DNA from: CALCCV01 sp964388665
Lineage (GTDB): Bacteria; Bdellovibrionota; Bdellovibrionia; Bdellovibrionales; Bdellovibrionaceae
Reading direction: 5' to 3'
Assembly (NCBI GenBank): GCA_964388665.1
Contig: CAYMBJ010000062.1
Span: 1 to 23,946, forward strand
DNA length: 23,946 nucleotides
The position numbers and the translations under genes were made by a program. Below, piece after piece: positions 13,937-21,333 of the stretch. The notes under the pieces were generated by a model, which was not told the origin of the DNA, made no database searches, and saw only the letters and a list, made by a program, of their open reading frames with translations. Every line of letters starts with the position of its first letter. The first letter of the stretch is position 1.

Positions 13937-16183
13937 ATGATCTCTAGCAATCAAGAAATCAAATTTGGCAGAAGCACTAGCGATTCGCATGAAATCAATT
14001 TCTCGCAATTGCTCAGGTACTTTTTTACTCATCGCAATTTTATTGCGATGCTGACTTTTTCCATGCCTATCCTCGTATTGACTTGGACTATCCTTTTCAA
14101 ATCCCACGTCTACCGAGCTGATGTTGTGGTCAATATGGATCTCAACAGCGACGATCGGCAAGCCTCACCCGCGGCTTCGATGTTCTTCACTCTCAGCGAC
14201 CTCCTATCCTATAAAGGATACTTGGTCGAACAGTATTTTGAATCCAATGAATATCAACAGGCTCTCTACGAAAGCATCGCCAGCAAGACAAGTTCCTCGG
14301 GGACAGGCAGAGACGATATTCTAACGATCAAAAAGTATCTGGCAACCTTTGGACCTTCCGGAGCGGGTCCAAATTCGGAGGCAGAAAGCGAATTCATTTA
14401 TTCTCACCTGAGTTTAAAATCAAATCCAGACAAATACCGATTAGAGGTGACAGCCCTAGCCGCCAATAATAGAGTCGCTGCAGCTCTTGCCAACGTCGCT
14501 GCAAAAAATCTTGTCGAGATGAACAGCCGAGTGCTACTCAAGCGTATTTTGAGTCTTAAAGATTTTCTACAAGCCCAGACAGATCAAACACACACTGAAC
14601 TCAAGCAGCTTGAAGAAGAACTCGTGGTGTTGCAAAAGTCAGAGCGACTGTTTTCTCCAGATGAAATCAAAACTCGCGTTTCAGCCGTCATGATCGATCG
14701 CAATTTGAAATACGATGAGCTTAAAAAGTCACTGACCGCAATCGAGCTTCTTAAAAAGGAAACCGAAGCAGATCTCAACAGCTTTAAAGATCTCCTAAAG
14801 AGCTCTAAAAATCTTTCGTATTTGTATCTAGAGCAAATGCAACGTCGGCTAGAAGTTTTAAAATTTCAAAAGTCACAAATCCTAAACGAACGAAACATTA
14901 GTTCCGTACAACAGGACGACATCAATGCATCCATTGCCAACGTACAAAGAGAAATGTCGCACCAGATTGAATCTAAAGCTCCCATCTCCTCTTCTCCTTG
15001 GGACTACATTCGCAAGTTAGAAAACTTAACGTTTGAACTCAATCGAAAAAACAATGAGATCCTCTCAGAGATCTCAGCACTAGAGTCCTCACAGTCTAAA
15101 ACCGAAAAACGTTTTATAAATCTTCCTGACTCCATTCGTCGCTACAATGAACTGCGCAGAAAAATTGAAGTGACTTCAAACCTCTATACACAATTGAAAT
15201 CAAAACTGCAGGAAACTGAAATTCGCCAAGCTGGGCACGCCAATGATCTACTAATTCTCTCTGAGGCTCCGGTTCCCGAGATTCCATATGGAATGTCTAA
15301 AAAGCGTGCGGTGCTCCTAAGTGCACCAGCGGGCCTCACTTTGGCTCTGATTGTGTTATTTCTCAAATTTCTTTTGGTTCCAGTTCTCAGAAATCCAGAC
15401 GAGCTCGAACTGATGGGAATGCCCGCCCTGTTCAGCCTTCCCGAGATTCGCAGTCGCTCGCTACCGAGTTTCAATCTCAAAGCTGCCAGTCGCCTGATTT
15501 TGGAAATTGCGCCCAATTCTGCGGAAGCCAACACCCTCCGCTATACACGCTTTCAAATCGATCAACTCTTTGAAATTCGCAAACGAAAAAACATCAATGA
15601 AGCCCATGGACCGATTTTCTCGGTGACAAGCTCCACCCCTGGAGAGGGAAAAAGCTTTCTGACCGCCAATATGGCCCACGTATTTTCAATGTCTGAGTAC
15701 AAAGTGCTGATATTAAATCTTGACCTCAGTGAGGATCCCTATCCCGATTACTTTGCTAAATCGGCCCGTCCGCCCGTGGCAACGGATCTACCATACAAAG
15801 GAAAAATGGAATTCAAACTCACAAAATATAGCGAAAATCTAGCGGTGGTCAATAGCTCCTATTCCAGTGCCGCCTTGAGTGAAGAGATTGAAAGCACCCA
15901 TTTTAAACGCTTCTTGGAACGTCTCTCTGAGGAGTACAATATTATCCTGGTGGACACTCCCAGCATCAAGGGAAATTTGGAAGCCATGCTCATCACACAG
16001 TTGGTGGATGCTGTCTTCTACACAGTCAATCAGCGCACCACACTAAAGGAAGACATTCATAGGTTTGCTGGACTCCTTAGACGAAGCACCTCGGCACCGA
16101 TCTACTCGGTTCTCAATTACGCTCCTGACGATCTTTCTTTTCAGGCACTGGGTCTTGATCGGTTCTTTAAACGAAGCGCTTAG
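13937..16183 (+). CDS. Wzz/Wzc-like polysaccharide co-polymerase with degenerate BY-kinase domain
   Basis: A 748-residue inner-membrane protein of the Wzc/GumC/ExoP kind. It has a Wzz-type N-terminal domain with a membrane segment near 32-54, a long periplasmic coiled coil (about 195-440), a proline-containing approach (PVPEIPYG) to the second membrane segment (about 457-482), and a cytoplasmic ATPase domain. Walker A is PGEGKS (568-573) and Walker B is ILVDTP (D673). Walker A' normally reads like DxDxR but here is N594-L-D596-L-S. The C-terminus ends FFKRSA without a tyrosine cluster, so tyrosine autophosphorylation is unlikely. It probably controls chain length and export in the Wzy pathway. 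There is no clear ribosome binding site before the ATG. Confidence 0.88.
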   Translation: MISSNQEIKFGRSTSDSHEINFSQLLRYFFTHRNFIAMLTFSMPILVLTWTILFKSHVYRADVVVNMDLNSDDRQASPAASMFFTLSDLLSYKGYLVEQYFESNEYQQALYESIASKTSSSGTGRDDILTIKKYLATFGPSGAGPNSEAESEFIYSHLSLKSNPDKYRLEVTALAANNRVAAALANVAAKNLVEMNSRVLLKRILSLKDFLQAQTDQTHTELKQLEEELVVLQKSERLFSPDEIKTRVSAVMIDRNLKYDELKKSLTAIELLKKETEADLNSFKDLLKSSKNLSYLYLEQMQRRLEVLKFQKSQILNERNISSVQQDDINASIANVQREMSHQIESKAPISSSPWDYIRKLENLTFELNRKNNEILSEISALESSQSKTEKRFINLPDSIRRYNELRRKIEVTSNLYTQLKSKLQETEIRQAGHANDLLILSEAPVPEIPYGMSKKRAVLLSAPAGLTLALIVLFLKFLLVPVLRNPDELELMGMPALFSLPEIRSRSLPSFNLKAASRLILEIAPNSAEANTLRYTRFQIDQLFEIRKRKNINEAHGPIFSVTSSTPGEGKSFLTANMAHVFSMSEYKVLILNLDLSEDPYPDYFAKSARPPVATDLPYKGKMEFKLTKYSENLAVVNSSYSSAALSEEIESTHFKRFLERLSEEYNIILVDTPSIKGNLEAMLITQLVDAVFYTVNQRTTLKEDIHRFAGLLRRSTSAPIYSVLNYAPDDLSFQALGLDRFFKRSA

Positions 16184-16193
16184 CTTCTTATTT

Positions 16194-16223
16194 CGAGCTG
16201 ACTGACAGAGCCGCTTCAGCTCG
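16194..16223. repeat. Intergenic inverted repeat (8-base stem, 14-base loop)
   Basis: CGAGCTGA at 16194-16201 is exactly complemented by TCAGCTCG at 16216-16223, just after the co-polymerase stop at 16183. RNA from either strand could fold into this hairpin. No T-tract follows on either strand, so it is not a standard intrinsic terminator. It may be a 3'-end stabilising structure, a weak terminator or a protein site. Confidence 0.45.
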
Positions 16224-16263
16224 TCCCAAACTGAGGCACTGAAATGAGTCAATTTGGCACATT

Positions 16264-16273
16264 GGCCATGGCC
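16264..16273. repeat. 10-base perfect palindrome, possible operator
   Basis: GGCCATGGCC lies in the 183-base gap upstream of the small unknown gene at 16367. It could be a dimeric regulator site, but palindromes of this length also arise by chance. Confidence 0.2.
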
Positions 16274-16353
16274 CTTCATTTCTGAATCTGAATACCGATA
16301 AAGGTCCTAATGTACCAGACATTGAAATCGAACTGAAACCTAAACATATATAA

Positions 16354-16359
16354 GGGAGG
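16354..16359 (+). promoter_or_regulatory. Strong ribosome binding site for the 100-residue protein
   Basis: GGGAGG ends seven bases before the ATG at 16367, near-ideal in sequence and spacing and much stronger than most sites in this window. A TTGAAA at 16322-16327 with TATATA at 16347-16352 lies just upstream, but the 19-base spacing and the resulting very short leader make that promoter uncertain. Confidence 0.65.
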
Positions 16360-16366
16360 AAAAAAT

Positions 16367-16669
16367 ATGTATTCTCCAGAAGAGATCTCAACACTGTATG
16401 CCTTTCTCAAGCAGACCGGCGAAGGCAATTTGCGCAAGATGTTTGTCCAGGGAAAAATTACAGAGATCCATTTTAATTTATTGATGAAGGTCGTTCGTCA
16501 AACCAACGAGAATGACTTCGTCAGCCATTTCCAAGCCGCGACTTTTCCTAAGTTAAAGCTCAATGCGGGCGAATTGGCCGTGCGCGAGCATGTTTGGGGC
16601 TTGGCAACTTCGGCATTCGTCAATATGGGTCTGTTGCCAAAAGATACCGAGCAAAAAAAGGTCGCGTAA
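16367..16669 (+). CDS. Small protein of unknown function (100 residues)
   Basis: I do not recognise this protein. It is 100 residues, predicted mostly helical, with no signal peptide, membrane segment, cysteine or obvious motif, and it ends in a lysine-rich tail. It begins MYSPEEISTLYAFLKQ and contains a Phe/Leu/Trp-rich middle. Coding status is supported by the near-perfect GGGAGG ribosome binding site and by its filling the gap between the co-polymerase and the convergent epimerase gene, whose stop is 25 bases away. It sits alone in a 183-base-plus upstream region with an inverted repeat and a palindrome. A cytosolic accessory or regulatory protein for the polysaccharide machinery is one possibility; there is no direct evidence. 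Confidence 0.75.
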   Translation: MYSPEEISTLYAFLKQTGEGNLRKMFVQGKITEIHFNLLMKVVRQTNENDFVSHFQAATFPKLKLNAGELAVREHVWGLATSAFVNMGLLPKDTEQKKVA

Positions 16670-16694
16670 AACTTAGACCGGTTCAAGTCACACA

Positions 16695-17828
16695 CTACTT
16701 CGAGCGAACAGAATCTTGAAAGTACACCCGACGTCGAATCGAATCGATGTTGCTCAAAATGATTTTCACTACTTTGATGGATAGGTGCTCATCACCAAAA
16801 TCCTCAATCTGAGTGGGCGCCGGGGCTTGCAGTGTCACCTCCGTGGCATGCAAGAGCCTTCCACGATCAATCGGGGATTTGATGAGCGTCCCAGAATCTG
16901 TACCTTCCGGCCTCTCATGGGCATCTCTGGGAGTCAGAGCTCGGAAGCCCAACAGGGAGCACTCTTCTGTGATCGTACCACTGTCTGAAATCACCATTAG
17001 TGAGTTTTTTTGCAAGGCAATGTAATCAAATAATCCAAGAGGCTTTAACATTCTCACCAATGGGTTGAGTTGAATCTCGCCACCATCTTGAATGCGTTTG
17101 GCTGTGCGTGGATGCACCGAAAAAATAATTGGCAATTTGTACTTCGCAGCTAAGTCATCAATGTACCCCAAAAACTCAGTGAGTTTGCTGGGGTCGTCCA
17201 CATTTTCTTCTCTGTGAAGGCTAACAACAAAGTACTTTTGCTGGTTGAGATTCAAGGTTTTGAGAACAACTGAGGCTTCTATCTGCGCCTTGTGCTTTGC
17301 AAAAATCTCTTGCATCGAAGATCCCACTTTGACCACCAAATCTGGCGGCAAACCCTCGCGCACCAAATATCTTCTGGCATGTTCAGTGATGGTCATATTA
17401 ACGTCTGAAAGGTGATCGACAACCTTGCGATTGACCTCTTCAGGCACCCTGGCATCAAAGGATCGATTGCCAGCTTCCATATGGAAGATTGGAATTCGAC
17501 GCTTCTTTGCACACAGCACAGAAAGGGCTGAATTCGTATCACCATAAATCAGCATGGCATCCGGCTTGGTCTGAGCTAACAGTTTATCAAACTCCACAAG
17601 AACGGAGGCAATCGTTTCGATGGCCGTTGCTTTCGCGGAATTCAAAAAATGATCTGGCTTCCTGAGGCCAAGATTTTTAAAGAACACTTCTGACAGCTCG
17701 TAATCATAATTTTGACCTGAATGAACAAAAATATGTTCGCTGACTGAATCGAGCTGCAAAAGAACCTGGCTCAACTTAATGATCTCAGGCCTCGTGCCGA
17801 CCAAAGAAATGATCTTTGGCTTTTTCAT
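16695..17828 (-). CDS. UDP-N-acetylglucosamine 2-epimerase-family enzyme (WecB/CapG/WbjD-like)
   Basis: A 377-residue non-hydrolysing nucleotide-sugar 2-epimerase. Family residues are present: GTRPEIIK (11-18), D97 in YGDTNS, E118 in MEAGNR, E131 in VPEEVNRK, H205 in HREEN and SDSGTITEEC. In the CapG/WbjD branch the enzyme acts last, inverting C2 of the UDP-6-deoxy-L-hexosamine made by the two preceding enzymes; WecB proper instead makes UDP-ManNAc. Its ATG overlaps the dehydratase stop by four bases (ATGA), so it belongs to that pathway here. It is the last gene of the minus-strand operon, and there is no visible terminator in the 25 bases before the convergent small gene. Confidence 0.9.
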   Translation of the reverse strand: MKKPKIISLVGTRPEIIKLSQVLLQLDSVSEHIFVHSGQNYDYELSEVFFKNLGLRKPDHFLNSAKATAIETIASVLVEFDKLLAQTKPDAMLIYGDTNSALSVLCAKKRRIPIFHMEAGNRSFDARVPEEVNRKVVDHLSDVNMTITEHARRYLVREGLPPDLVVKVGSSMQEIFAKHKAQIEASVVLKTLNLNQQKYFVVSLHREENVDDPSKLTEFLGYIDDLAAKYKLPIIFSVHPRTAKRIQDGGEIQLNPLVRMLKPLGLFDYIALQKNSLMVISDSGTITEECSLLGFRALTPRDAHERPEGTDSGTLIKSPIDRGRLLHATEVTLQAPAPTQIEDFGDEHLSIKVVKIILSNIDSIRRRVYFQDSVRSK

Positions 17829-18943
17829 CCCACTTTTTCTTTCTGTTCAGGAGACTCTGTAAAGTACTCTAGCATTTGATTTGCCTTTAACAGCTCGTGA
17901 GTTTCTTCCATATTCAGCACGCTATCCTTGGAGGAATATTCAGAAATGAGATCCGTGGTTTTTTGCTTCTGACCAACCAATAGTTCTGGGAGCATGGGTT
18001 GGATGACATAAAAATTTCCAGCACGGTAGGTGCGCGCCGCTTCTTCGTCGGAGATCAAAATCTCATGAAGTTTTTCGCCGGGTCGGATGCCAATGTTTTT
18101 GATTTCAATATTTTGCTTTCCAATCAGTGCCGAAGCGATGCTCATCACGTTGGATGCGGGTGCAATTGGAATAAAAGTTTGCCCGCGTTTACCGTAGGTC
18201 AATGCCTCTATCACCGTGTCCACAGCATCTTCAAGTGAAAGCAGGAATCTCGTCATTCGCGGGTCCGTAATTGTAACAGGCCCACCCTTACGAATCTGTT
18301 CGTGAAAGAGCGGCACCACCGATCCACGAGAGGCGAGCACATTGCCATAACGAACGCAAATAAACTCGGTGTCCTTGGCAAAAATATTTGCCGAAATAAA
18401 AAGTCTTTCTTGAAGAGCCTTGGTCATACCCATGACGTTGACGGGTTTACAGGCCTTGTCCGTACTAATGCCTACGACCTTCTGCACTGGCAGTTGATGT
18501 TCGACGATGGCGCGGATGATGTTTTGCACGCCAGAGCAATTGGTTTGAATGGCCTGATGTGGAAAGTATTCACACGTTGGCACCTGCTTAATCGCGGCCG
18601 CATTGACCACGATGTCCACATTCCTCAAAGCCTTGACAACATCTGGATACTGACGAATGTCACCGATCTGAAACTCCAATAGGTTCAGAAAATTATTGAA
18701 AATGACCTCATCAGTCGCAGCTTTCATGTTGAGATACTCTTGTCGCATATAGTGCTGCTTCGCCTCATCACGCGACAGCACAATTATTTTCTTTGGTTGA
18801 CCGGAGGCGCCGGATAGCAAGCGTTTAACAAAGGTTTTCCCCATGGAGCCGGTTCCCCCGGTGATCAAGATCGTCTTGTCTTGAAAAAGGGTCTTGGATT
18901 TGGCACTGGCACGCTTGGGATCAATTATATGGCTCACTGTCAT
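17825..18943 (-). CDS. UDP-GlcNAc 4,6-dehydratase/5-epimerase (CapE/WbjB/FnlA-like)
   Basis: A 372-residue extended short-chain dehydrogenase with the NAD(P)-binding GGTGSMG (29-35). The active site has D162-K163 in STDKA, and the usual catalytic Tyr of Y-x3-K is M171 (M171-G-M-T-K175). Replacement by Met in this position, as in the NAMG-x-SKA-type motif of CapE relatives, separates this branch from FlaA1/PseB dehydratases, which keep Tyr. The enzyme converts UDP-GlcNAc to a UDP-4-keto-6-deoxy-L-hexosamine, the first step to UDP-L-FucNAc or UDP-L-QuiNAc. About 20 extra residues precede the Rossmann fold. GGAG lies about nine bases before the ATG. The stop overlaps the start of the 2-epimerase (ATGA). 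Confidence 0.9.
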   Translation of the reverse strand: MTVSHIIDPKRASAKSKTLFQDKTILITGGTGSMGKTFVKRLLSGASGQPKKIIVLSRDEAKQHYMRQEYLNMKAATDEVIFNNFLNLLEFQIGDIRQYPDVVKALRNVDIVVNAAAIKQVPTCEYFPHQAIQTNCSGVQNIIRAIVEHQLPVQKVVGISTDKACKPVNVMGMTKALQERLFISANIFAKDTEFICVRYGNVLASRGSVVPLFHEQIRKGGPVTITDPRMTRFLLSLEDAVDTVIEALTYGKRGQTFIPIAPASNVMSIASALIGKQNIEIKNIGIRPGEKLHEILISDEEAARTYRAGNFYVIQPMLPELLVGQKQKTTDLISEYSSKDSVLNMEETHELLKANQMLEYFTESPEQKEKVG

Positions 18944-18970
18944 AGACTCTGTCTCCTCACTTTTACATTC

Positions 18971-18999
18971 ATTGTCATGCTCTTAAAGATACTTATCAA
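18971..18999 (-). promoter_or_regulatory. Possible internal promoter before the dehydratase gene
   Basis: On the minus strand TTGATA (18999-18994) and GACAAT (18976-18971) are 17 bases apart within the 100-base gap after the reductase gene. The start would give a leader of about 20 bases containing the GGAG site. Prediction from consensus only. Confidence 0.4.
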
Positions 19000-19043
19000 A
19001 ATTTACCCAATTTTCTGGCACCGGTGTTCAATCAGACAAAGCG

Positions 19044-19940
19044 CTAGCTCGCTCGACCCAATTTGCTCAGTTGATAATTGCGACTGCGCTGTCTATTAAT
19101 TACCGAAAGCATCTCTGGCCACGAGGGAGTCTTGATGTTGGTTTTTTTAAAAAACTCTTGGCCATTGAGTGACTTATCTGAAATCACTGAAGCATCTGGT
19201 TCAATTGAACAGTCATTTTCAAACACTTCATTTGCTAAACTCAGCAGCTCAAATTTAGATATTGGCTCGCTAGCGATTTGCAAGACTCCGGTGAGCCGTT
19301 CGGGAAATTGCAAAATGCAGCCAACGACATAGGCCAAGAAATTGGTGGTTACGCCCGAATAAATCACCTTAGAATATCCTTTTATGTTGTTGCCCTTTTG
19401 CGAGAGAAACCATTCCAAAAGCTCCGTCTTACCAAAGAGCTCGAGACCTATGATGGATGTTCGCAGAGTCAAAGCGTAGTCGCCACTGACTTCGCCCGCG
19501 GCCTTCGACTGTCCGTAGAGATCTTTGGCATCTTTGATAGAATTTTCAGTGTAATTTCCAGTTTTACCAGAAAACACACAATCAGTAGAAAAGTGAATCA
19601 GATACCTTCCATTTTTGCCACACCAGTCGTTCAAAAAATGCGGCAAGAGACTGTTGGCGCGAATGAGTTCCGCGTTGTTGTTAGGTTCGATCTTTCGAGT
19701 CGTCAGGCCAATGCAATTCAATATAACATCAGGACTGCAATCATTGAGTCGTTTTAAAAATGTAGCTTCATCGGAGAAACTCATATTGTCCCAGATCCTA
19801 GCATCATCAAAAAGCGGTATGGTCAGTATCTCCTCGCGCGTCCGGCGAACACCTGCCCACACGTCAAACCCATAGCCTTGAAGCTCGCAGTAAATCTGAT
19901 GCCCGAGCATCCCAGTGGCTCCCAATATCAAGACTTTCAC
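19044..19940 (-). CDS. RmlD-like nucleotide-sugar 4-keto reductase
   Basis: A 298-residue short-chain dehydrogenase of the dTDP-4-dehydrorhamnose reductase type, with GATGMLGHQ at the N-terminus, STDCVFSG (S118-T119-D120) and Y142-GQS-K146. Typical RmlD length supports a complete enzyme. In the UDP-L-FucNAc route the reductase (CapF/WbjC/FnlB) is about 370 residues with a C-terminal cupin, which is absent here. RmlD-like reductases such as WbvR instead serve UDP-L-QuiNAc synthesis, so I favour that product. No rmlA, rmlB or rmlC is nearby, which argues against dTDP-rhamnose. The start is GTG, overlapping the upstream glycosyltransferase stop (GTGA), with GGAAGG about five bases before it. Confidence 0.88.
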   Translation of the reverse strand: MKVLILGATGMLGHQIYCELQGYGFDVWAGVRRTREEILTIPLFDDARIWDNMSFSDEATFLKRLNDCSPDVILNCIGLTTRKIEPNNNAELIRANSLLPHFLNDWCGKNGRYLIHFSTDCVFSGKTGNYTENSIKDAKDLYGQSKAAGEVSGDYALTLRTSIIGLELFGKTELLEWFLSQKGNNIKGYSKVIYSGVTTNFLAYVVGCILQFPERLTGVLQIASEPISKFELLSLANEVFENDCSIEPDASVISDKSLNGQEFFKKTNIKTPSWPEMLSVINRQRSRNYQLSKLGRAS

Positions 19941-21211
19941 GAGGCCTTCCTTTCCGGTTGTTCAGCAGTTGCACTGACAATATGTTGATTCAGCAATTCA
20001 AGGGATTTCTCTAGCACTCTTTGACGAGAAAAGTTCTCCTGATAATATCGATATCCATTTTTACTCATCTGTGAAAGATTGTCCCTCGGTCCTTGGTACA
20101 GAGTTAGAACATTTTTTATGAGCCCTTTTAAATCGTCGGCCTCCGCGACCAGACCACAGCCGCTTTCATGGATGACCCGTTTGCCTTCGCCACTAATGGA
20201 CGCCACAACAGGTAGTCCATTGGACATGTAGGCCTGTAGCTTCGATGGAACCGTAAGTTGAAAGGCGATTTCATTACCCAGAGACAAAAGGCCAACCTGT
20301 GCACTTTGCATTTGCAAAGCTGCATCCTCAGCTGCCACTCGCGGAAAAAATCGAACTGTTTCTTGCAGATTCAATTTATTCACTAAGCTTTTAAGTCGCT
20401 CCTTATCGCTGCCATCACCAAGAATATGAAATTTAATTTGCGGATTCGATTTGAGCTTTTCCGCGGCATAGACAAAAATCTCTAAATTCTGTGCCCGACC
20501 AACATTTCCAGCATACAAGCACACAAATTCTTCACTGCCCTTCTTCCTATCGGTATAGCGTTCGGCGAGCGCCTGGCTTGAAGGTGTAAAGTCTCCCCAG
20601 TTCGGCAAGTAGAAAAGTCTCTCCGCGCGGCCGGAGCCTAGGTCGCTCCCAGATATCTGATCAAAGAGAGATGCACGGTAAGCCTGGGACTGAAGCCATA
20701 AAAAATCCACATTCTGATAGATCTTCCGGCAGATCCAGGCCAAAGGTCTCCTCAGTATATGAGGAAAGCTCGGCAAGACACCATAAAAGGTCTGTGGCCA
20801 AAGATCTTGAATCCACATTGCACTAGGTAAACCCAATGCTTTAGCAAACAGAACTGCCGGCACTGCGGAAAAGATCGGGGAGGTATTCCAAATAAATACG
20901 ATGTCCGGCGAAAATTTTTTCATTTTCCAAATTCCGCAAGAGCCGACCAGCATGAAACTCAAATAGTTAGCCGCCAAATTAACAAAACCTCGACCTCGCG
21001 GCCACACCCAGACTCGCGATATTTTTATCTCGCGCCAGACCTCGGTGAAGGGTCCACGATGCGAGTAGCCTTTGGCAAAGACGCCGTCGGGATAATTGGG
21101 CAATCCCGTGAGCACCTCAACCTCGTGACCAGCCTGCTGCCACGCTAAAGCCAGGTCATTGACCTTAAAGTTTTCGGGTACAAAGTATTGCGACACAATC
21201 AGTATCTTCAC
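19937..21211 (-). CDS. WbuB-like GT4 glycosyltransferase (probable L-QuiNAc/L-FucNAc transferase)
   Basis: A 424-residue GT-B enzyme beginning MKILIVSQYFVPENFKVNDL, with LTGLPNYPDG, WIQDLWPQ and, in the donor domain, YAGNVGRAQNL, LGDGSDKERL and VPSKLQAYMSNGLPVV. This pattern matches the WbuB group, encoded next to the fnlABC or wbvBRD genes in enteric O-antigen clusters and assigned there to transfer L-FucNAc or L-QuiNAc. It lies first in the minus-strand operon, directly before the reductase (four-base GTGA overlap), so it probably uses the sugar made by the three genes after it. The start is GTG, with GGAG very close before it; no ATG is better placed. Confidence 0.87.
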   Translation of the reverse strand: MKILIVSQYFVPENFKVNDLALAWQQAGHEVEVLTGLPNYPDGVFAKGYSHRGPFTEVWREIKISRVWVWPRGRGFVNLAANYLSFMLVGSCGIWKMKKFSPDIVFIWNTSPIFSAVPAVLFAKALGLPSAMWIQDLWPQTFYGVLPSFPHILRRPLAWICRKIYQNVDFLWLQSQAYRASLFDQISGSDLGSGRAERLFYLPNWGDFTPSSQALAERYTDRKKGSEEFVCLYAGNVGRAQNLEIFVYAAEKLKSNPQIKFHILGDGSDKERLKSLVNKLNLQETVRFFPRVAAEDAALQMQSAQVGLLSLGNEIAFQLTVPSKLQAYMSNGLPVVASISGEGKRVIHESGCGLVAEADDLKGLIKNVLTLYQGPRDNLSQMSKNGYRYYQENFSRQRVLEKSLELLNQHIVSATAEQPERKAS

Positions 21212-21276
21212 TACTCCATTAAATCATGGGAATTTGCAAAGATGACATCCAGTAAAATTGAAAATGGCACTACGTC

Positions 21277-21305
21277 TAGACATGATCAGAGCAGACTGTA
21301 ATAAT
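21277..21305 (+). promoter_or_regulatory. Predicted extended -10 promoter of the polymerase gene
   Basis: TAGACA (21277-21282) and AATAAT (21300-21305) are 17 bases apart, and TG at 21297-21298 precedes the -10, giving five of six matches at each element plus the extended -10. Transcription would start near 21312 with a leader of about 22 bases. This is in the divergent gap before the polymerase ATG at 21334. Confidence 0.5.
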
Positions 21306-21333
21306 GTCCTAGGTTGAGTTAAAGTGAAGTCAA

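Noticed and set aside
16252..16272. TTGGCAC sequence as a sigma54 promoter for the small protein
   Set aside because: The GC needed at -12 is not at the required distance from the GG of -24.
19044..19940. dTDP-rhamnose synthesis as the role of the RmlD-like gene
   Set aside because: No rmlA, rmlB or rmlC is nearby, and the gene is embedded with CapE- and CapG-like genes.
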